Shown here piece by piece: positions 15,920-19,612 of a DNA stretch of 19,612 nt; position 1 is the first letter of the stretch, and each line of letters starts with the position of its first letter. The notes under the pieces are model-generated. The model had not been told where the DNA came from and ran no database searches. It saw only the letters and a list, made by a program, of their open reading frames with translations. The stretch is from NCBI GenBank assembly GCA_934700615.1, contig CAKUXR010000036.1, positions 1-19,612 on the forward strand. The letters are read 5' to 3'. The stretch is from an uncultured Bacteroidales bacterium (GTDB lineage: Bacteria; Bacteroidota; Bacteroidia; Bacteroidales; UBA932). The translations under genes were made by a program, and so were the position numbers.

Positions 15920-18900
15920 TTAAAATTTGATATTCAGGCCAAGAGTGAATGAACGGGCATTAGGATATGAGCCGTAGTCAAGTCCCTGCATGATATCTGA
16001 AGTTCCGCCGCCAACGTTGGAAGCCTCAGGGTCAATGCCTTTGTACTTGGTGATTGTGAAGAGGTTGGTCGCGTTCAATGATACTGTGAAGTTTCCGACC
16101 TTCTTTACATTGAAGTTGTAAGCCACACTGAGGTTCTTCAGTCTTACATAGCTGCCGTTCTCAAGCCAGAGACTTGATACTGGGTACCATTTGCTGGTCT
16201 CACTCCATGCAGGAAGGAATGCATCCTGGTTTTCAGGAGTCCATCTTTCCTTGATTTCGCTGAATCTCGCTCCGGTAACATCACGTGAAGCCATCATGTT
16301 GATGCAACGGTTGTAGTTCAGTTTGTCGTTTCCGAATGTGCCCTGCCAGAACATATTGACAGACAAATTCTTATAGCTGAAATTGGTATTCCATCCCATT
16401 GTGGTCTTAGGCATACCGTAACCGATTATCTTATAGTCAGATGCGTCGATTACATGGTCACCGTTCAGGTCCTCATAACGGGCATCACCCGGAACCATGC
16501 CGTACTTGGCAGCTTCTGCGGCCTCGCTCTGCTTCCAAGGACCGAGATAATTCAATCCGTAGATTGTTCCGAGAGGCTGTCCTACACGGTAGATGAAATC
16601 ATACATACCGTCATTGATACCTGTAAGGTTGGATGCCACATATACTGTTTCCTGCTCTCCGAGGTCAAGCACTTTATTCTTGAGGAAGGATACGTTGACA
16701 GTAGTTTCGAGGGAGAAATCCTTGTTCTCGATGATTCTTCCGGTGATTGAGAGGTCAACACCCGAGTTTCTGATGCTTCCGATATTTGAAACGACGCTTC
16801 CGCCACCCTGATAGTTAGGAACGGACTTGTTCAGAAGCAAATCGCGGGTTTCCTTTGTATAGTAGTCTGCTTCCAATGTCAATCTGTCGTCAAACAAACC
16901 GAAGTCCAGACCGAAGTCAGCCTGAGATGTGGTCTCCCATTTGAGATCAGCATTGGCAGGATTTCCTGCAGACAATCCGCTGCTTGATGAACCTGGGACA
17001 AACGGATAGGTTACGTTGTCAAATGGGGATTTCGTCGCATAAGGTGAAATTGCCTGGCTACCTGAAAGACCCCAGCTGGCACGGAGTTTCAATTTGCTGA
17101 CAACGTCAACATTCTCCATAAAGTGCTCTTTGCCAATGTTCCATGCGGCAGCGAATGCCGGGAAGGTAGAGAATCTGTTGTCCTTCGTAAACTTGGATGA
17201 GCCGTCACGACGTACAGAGGCAGAGATGAGATATCTTCCGTCATATGAATAGTTTACACGTCCGATATATGAAAGAAGAGTCCACATTGAATAGTCACTT
17301 GACACCTTCTGGGTACTTGACTGGGAAAGGTTGTCGTACTTCAAGTCCGGGAAGATCAGGCCGAGAGCCTGGGAATTCTGGCCGCTGAACTTGTAAGACT
17401 GGGTCTCCACAGCTGCAACTGCACTCAACTCATGCTTGTTGAAAGTCCTGTTATATGAAAGCTGTGATGTCGTCTGAATGGTTCTTGCCTGTGAATTGTA
17501 CACATTTGCACTAGGTGAACCTTTGGAAGCGATATTTCCTGACCAGTTCTTGTCTGTGGAAAGTACCATGTCCGTAGCTGCCTGGAAATCAGCGGTCAAT
17601 CCAGGAATAATCTCATAATTCGCACCGCCGAGCATTGTCAGGAATGTCTTTTCTGAAATTGATTCCTGGTCATAGATAAGCGCAAGCGGATTGGACTTGA
17701 GTGAGCCGTTGGTATCATTCATTCTGAGGGTGACGCCGTCTGCTTCGTACGGACCGATTGCAGGGTTCCATGCGATAGCCTGATTGATGACGGTAGATGC
17801 ACCGGAATAACCGCTGTTGTTCTTTCCTGTCGAACGGCTGGCATTGATATTGAAACGGACCTTGAACTTGTTTGTAATGTTGGAATTGAGGTTTGCCCTT
17901 ACATTGAAGCGCTCATAGCCTGATTCCTTCACAATACCCTGCTGGTTCAGATAGTTTCCTGAAACTCGGTACTGGGTATTGTCGTTTCCGCCGTCAATGC
18001 TGATCTGATGCTGATGTGAAACGGCTGTGCGGAGAACCGCTCCGAGGTAGTCGTAGCCGCCGGTCTTCTCCAGTTCAGCAATCTGGGTCGGAGTAAATAC
18101 TTCTCCCGCACTGAATGCCTTGTTGTGTTCGTTGTAAAGTGTCGCATATTCAGCGGCGCTCAACAAATCATAGTTCTTGATAATCTTGGATGCTGTAACA
18201 CTACCGTCATAGGTGACATGTGTCTTGCCCTGCTTCTCACCGCTCTTGGTAGTGATGAGGATAACGCCGTTGGCACCGCGTGAACCATAAATCGCAGTTG
18301 AAGATGCATCCTTGAGGACCTCCATCGACTTGATGTCATTAGGATTGATGGAATTGAAATCTGCACCGACGAATCCGTCAATGACAAAGAGAGGGCTGTT
18401 GTCGCCGAGGACAGAGTTGGCACCACGCACACGGATTCTTACGTCTCCGCCCGGAGCACCTACGGTATTGGATACCTGCACACCTGAGGCACGGCCCTGC
18501 AGAGCCTGATCGACACGCGTAACTTTCTGTGCCTTAAATGACTCGGAACTTACCTGAGAAAGAGCTCCTGTCAGTGTGCTCTTCTTCGCTGTACCATAAC
18601 CGATCATGACCACCTCGTCAAGCATGGTGGTATCATCGTTAAGCACAACATTGATAATAGACTGCTCGCCCACAACTACAGTCTTTGTCTCATATCCGAG
18701 ACAGGTGAAGACAAGTTTTGCACCTGTTTTTACAGAAATTGCATAGTTACCGGAAGCGTCAGTAACTACTCCGGACGTTGTTCCGTCCTCTACGACTCCT
18801 GCTCCGATGACAGGCAGTCCGGCATTGTCAGTCACCTGACCGGTGACCTTTACATTACTCTGCGCGCTGGCGTAGGTAAAAAAGCCTGAACAAACAATAA

Positions 18901-18952
18901 AAGTGAATGAAAACACAAGTGCGACTAAACGCATTGCAAGAAACCTTTTCAT
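15920..18952 (-). CDS. SusC/RagA-family TonB-dependent outer-membrane transporter
   Basis: A 1010-residue TonB-dependent importer. I take the ATG at 18952 as the start because it opens directly on a signal peptide (MKRFLAMRL ... YASA, cleavage about residue 30). An in-frame ATG at 19060 would add 36 residues without membrane-targeting features and would begin almost at the predicted transcription start. The order is a CarboxypepD_reg-like domain (about 33-105: VTGQVTDNAGLPVIGAGVV), the TonB box DEVVMIGYG (112-120), a plug domain (about 125-240: ALQGRASGVQV, VIDGFVG, ASSTAIYGSRGANGVI), and a 22-strand barrel ending RSFTLGLNIKF. No STN signalling domain is present, so it is not a sigma/anti-sigma trans-regulator. 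It is the first gene of the PUL and pairs with the following SusD. Confidence 0.96.
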   Translation of the reverse strand: MKRFLAMRLVALVFSFTFIVCSGFFTYASAQSNVKVTGQVTDNAGLPVIGAGVVEDGTTSGVVTDASGNYAISVKTGAKLVFTCLGYETKTVVVGEQSIINVVLNDDTTMLDEVVMIGYGTAKKSTLTGALSQVSSESFKAQKVTRVDQALQGRASGVQVSNTVGAPGGDVRIRVRGANSVLGDNSPLFVIDGFVGADFNSINPNDIKSMEVLKDASSTAIYGSRGANGVILITTKSGEKQGKTHVTYDGSVTASKIIKNYDLLSAAEYATLYNEHNKAFSAGEVFTPTQIAELEKTGGYDYLGAVLRTAVSHQHQISIDGGNDNTQYRVSGNYLNQQGIVKESGYERFNVRANLNSNITNKFKVRFNINASRSTGKNNSGYSGASTVINQAIAWNPAIGPYEADGVTLRMNDTNGSLKSNPLALIYDQESISEKTFLTMLGGANYEIIPGLTADFQAATDMVLSTDKNWSGNIASKGSPSANVYNSQARTIQTTSQLSYNRTFNKHELSAVAAVETQSYKFSGQNSQALGLIFPDLKYDNLSQSSTQKVSSDYSMWTLLSYIGRVNYSYDGRYLISASVRRDGSSKFTKDNRFSTFPAFAAAWNIGKEHFMENVDVVSKLKLRASWGLSGSQAISPYATKSPFDNVTYPFVPGSSSSGLSAGNPANADLKWETTSQADFGLDFGLFDDRLTLEADYYTKETRDLLLNKSVPNYQGGGSVVSNIGSIRNSGVDLSITGRIIENKDFSLETTVNVSFLKNKVLDLGEQETVYVASNLTGINDGMYDFIYRVGQPLGTIYGLNYLGPWKQSEAAEAAKYGMVPGDARYEDLNGDHVIDASDYKIIGYGMPKTTMGWNTNFSYKNLSVNMFWQGTFGNDKLNYNRCINMMASRDVTGARFSEIKERWTPENQDAFLPAWSETSKWYPVSSLWLENGSYVRLKNLSVAYNFNVKKVGNFTVSLNATNLFTITKYKGIDPEASNVGGGTSDIMQGLDYGSYPNARSFTLGLNIKF

Positions 18953-19000
18953 TGCATCATTCGTTAAAGTGTTATTACTAAAAAAAACATAAGCAGAATG

Positions 19001-19018
19001 GTTGCTCCGAGAAGCAAC
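19001..19018 (-). other. Hairpin in the susC 5' leader
   Basis: GTTGCT and AGCAAC form a 6-bp stem with a 6-nt loop. On the minus strand a run of eight T residues follows 13 nt later (18989-18982), too far for a standard terminator. The leader from the predicted start (about 19064) to the ATG is about 112 nt, long enough for post-transcriptional control. Confidence 0.35.
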
Positions 19019-19070
19019 AATCTCCGGCCCGTCGAAAAGTACCGTTACGATATCTTTCATCGAACCGAAG

Positions 19071-19102
19071 CAAAATTACATTGACAAAGACATGTCTCCA
19101 AT
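19071..19102 (-). promoter_or_regulatory. Bacteroides-type promoter of the susC-led PUL
   Basis: On the minus strand ATTG (19102-19099), a 20-nt spacer and TAATTTTG (19078-19071) fit the TTTG/TAnnTTTG consensus. The predicted start is near 19064. An operator for the SusR-like regulator would be expected just upstream (19105-19200), but no clear direct or inverted repeat stands out there. Confidence 0.7.
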
Positions 19103-19239
19103 TTCTCAGCCCATATTATGACAATGCAGGCCGAAAATATTCTGAAAAACACCTATGCAAAACGATACATCCGAGAAATATAATCCTCTGATTTACTGAG
19201 TTTTAAGCAATATTTCCGCCCATGCATCGGGATTAAGTG

Positions 19240-19258
19240 GTAAGCGTCTCCGCGGTTA
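19240..19258 (+). repeat. GTAAGCGTCTCCG repeat, copy A (long form)
   Basis: The 19-nt form GTAAGCGTCTCCGCGGTTA is identical to copy C. TTTG begins 5 nt after it, and a poor TAGCGTTT lies where a -7 box would be expected, which may be a decayed version of the promoter that follows copy C. Confidence 0.6.
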
Positions 19259-19346
19259 GGTGTTTGCCGGGCTATTGTTATCTGGATAGCGTTTCAGGAG
19301 TTGCTTACTTTATTGCTTTTAGGTCCGATGGCTTGGGCCTGGGCTC

Positions 19347-19359
19347 GTAAGCGTCTCCG
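19347..19359 (+). repeat. GTAAGCGTCTCCG repeat, copy B (13-nt core)
   Basis: It shares only the 13-nt core with copies A and C. It ends one base before the left inverted repeat at 19361, so the core and the inverted-repeat element are nearly contiguous. Confidence 0.6.
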
Positions 19360-19360
19360 T

Positions 19361-19517
19361 CGGGACGACGCCACATCAATTTTTGCAATAGTTTGATTTG
19401 CAATGTATTGCAAAATCCGGTGTGGATTAGTGGTCAAAAAATCTTCGGTAATCCACGCTTAAAATAAATGGCACTTGATTATCAATGTGTTACAGAGGGG
19501 GCCGTGGCGTCGTCCCG
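19361..19517. repeat. 157-bp segment bounded by 14-bp perfect inverted repeats, with two internal hairpins
   Basis: CGGGACGACGCCAC (19361-19374) is the exact reverse complement of GTGGCGTCGTCCCG (19504-19517). Inside are a 10-bp perfect stem TTTTGCAATA/TATTGCAAAA (19381-19390 with 19406-19415) and an 8-bp perfect stem GTGGATTA/TAATCCAC (19422-19429 with 19449-19456). There is no reading frame of note. It could be a MITE-like element, a structured RNA gene, or a long-stem recombination site. No target-site duplication directly abuts the ends. Confidence 0.6.
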
Positions 19518-19535
19518 CCTGCTGGAATTCGTCCC

Positions 19536-19554
19536 GTAAGCGTCTCCGCGGTTA
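19536..19554 (+). repeat. GTAAGCGTCTCCG repeat, copy C (long form)
   Basis: The 19-nt sequence is identical to copy A. The flanks CGTAA and TTACG give it weak dyad symmetry. It ends 4 nt before the TTG of the rightward promoter, a natural operator position. Confidence 0.6.
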
Positions 19555-19558
19555 CGTA

Positions 19559-19589
19559 TTGACGTGTTTTCAATGGTTCCCTACTTTTG
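19559..19589 (+). promoter_or_regulatory. Bacteroides-type promoter firing rightward out of the window
   Basis: TTG (19559-19561), a 20-nt spacer and TACTTTTG (19582-19589) match the Bacteroidetes consensus. The start would be near 19597, so the gene it drives lies beyond the right edge. Otherwise 19103-19612 contains no credible gene. Confidence 0.65.
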
Positions 19590-19612
19590 TTTTCCAAAAT
19601 CCAAACGAAAGT

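Noticed and set aside
18953..19060. An upstream ATG extending SusC by 36 residues
   Set aside because: The extension puts non-hydrophobic sequence before a standard signal peptide, and its ATG lies about 4 nt from the predicted transcription start. The start at 18952 is preferred.
19240..19554. A CRISPR array made from the GTAAGCGTCTCCG copies
   Set aside because: The copies are short, only three, unevenly spaced (107 and 189 bp), and no cas gene is visible.

Overview
The window reads as Bacteroidota, most likely a gut-type Bacteroidales. The reasons are a SusC/SusD pair, several lipoproteins with Bacteroidetes-style lipoboxes, a SusR-like one-component regulator (beta-propeller, Y_Y_Y, membrane segment, LuxR-type HTH), a fused ResB-CcsA cytochrome c biogenesis protein, and promoters that fit the Bacteroides primary-sigma pattern (TTG, about 20 nt, TAnnTTTG) rather than -35/-10 boxes. 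Nothing in the sequence fixes the genus.

Layout from left to right. (1) 1-170: the 5' end of a group II intron on the minus strand, running off the left edge. From memory it aligns without gaps over its first 40 nt to the class IIC intron of Oceanobacillus iheyensis. It sits directly after the T-tract of a strong intrinsic terminator (171-211), the usual class IIC insertion site. (2) 352-6998: a four-gene minus-strand operon transcribed as outer-membrane beta-barrel, imelysin-like lipoprotein, di-heme DUF1111 lipoprotein, then CcsBA. It has a good promoter at 7048-7079 and ends at the 171-211 terminator. It looks like an envelope redox/metal-acquisition module that carries the machinery to attach heme to its own cytochrome. 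(3) 7166-8413: a DUF4886 SGNH-hydrolase-like lipoprotein, minus strand, with its own terminator. (4) 8522-11284: the membrane-spanning regulator, plus strand. (5) 11296-18952: a compact polysaccharide utilization locus on the minus strand, susC-susD-GH5-GH50-like, with intergenic gaps of 18 bp, 2 bp and a 1-bp overlap, led by a promoter at 19071-19102. The regulator is tail-to-tail with the last PUL gene, only 11 bp apart. (6) 19103-19612: no gene. It holds three copies of a 13-nt repeat, a 157-bp segment bounded by 14-bp perfect inverted repeats with two hairpins inside, and a promoter firing rightward out of the window.

How the genes work together (inference). The SusC/SusD pair would import oligosaccharides released by the two surface or periplasmic GH-A glycosidases. 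The regulator would sense the breakdown product through its propeller and activate the susC promoter. The DUF4886 protein could be an accessory hydrolase for the same glycan. The GH5 has a DMHxAPGGQ segment like the exo-beta-1,3-glucanase branch of GH5, and the second enzyme has GH50 (beta-agarase) signatures. The substrate is therefore a beta-linked glucan or galactan, and the sequence alone does not decide which.
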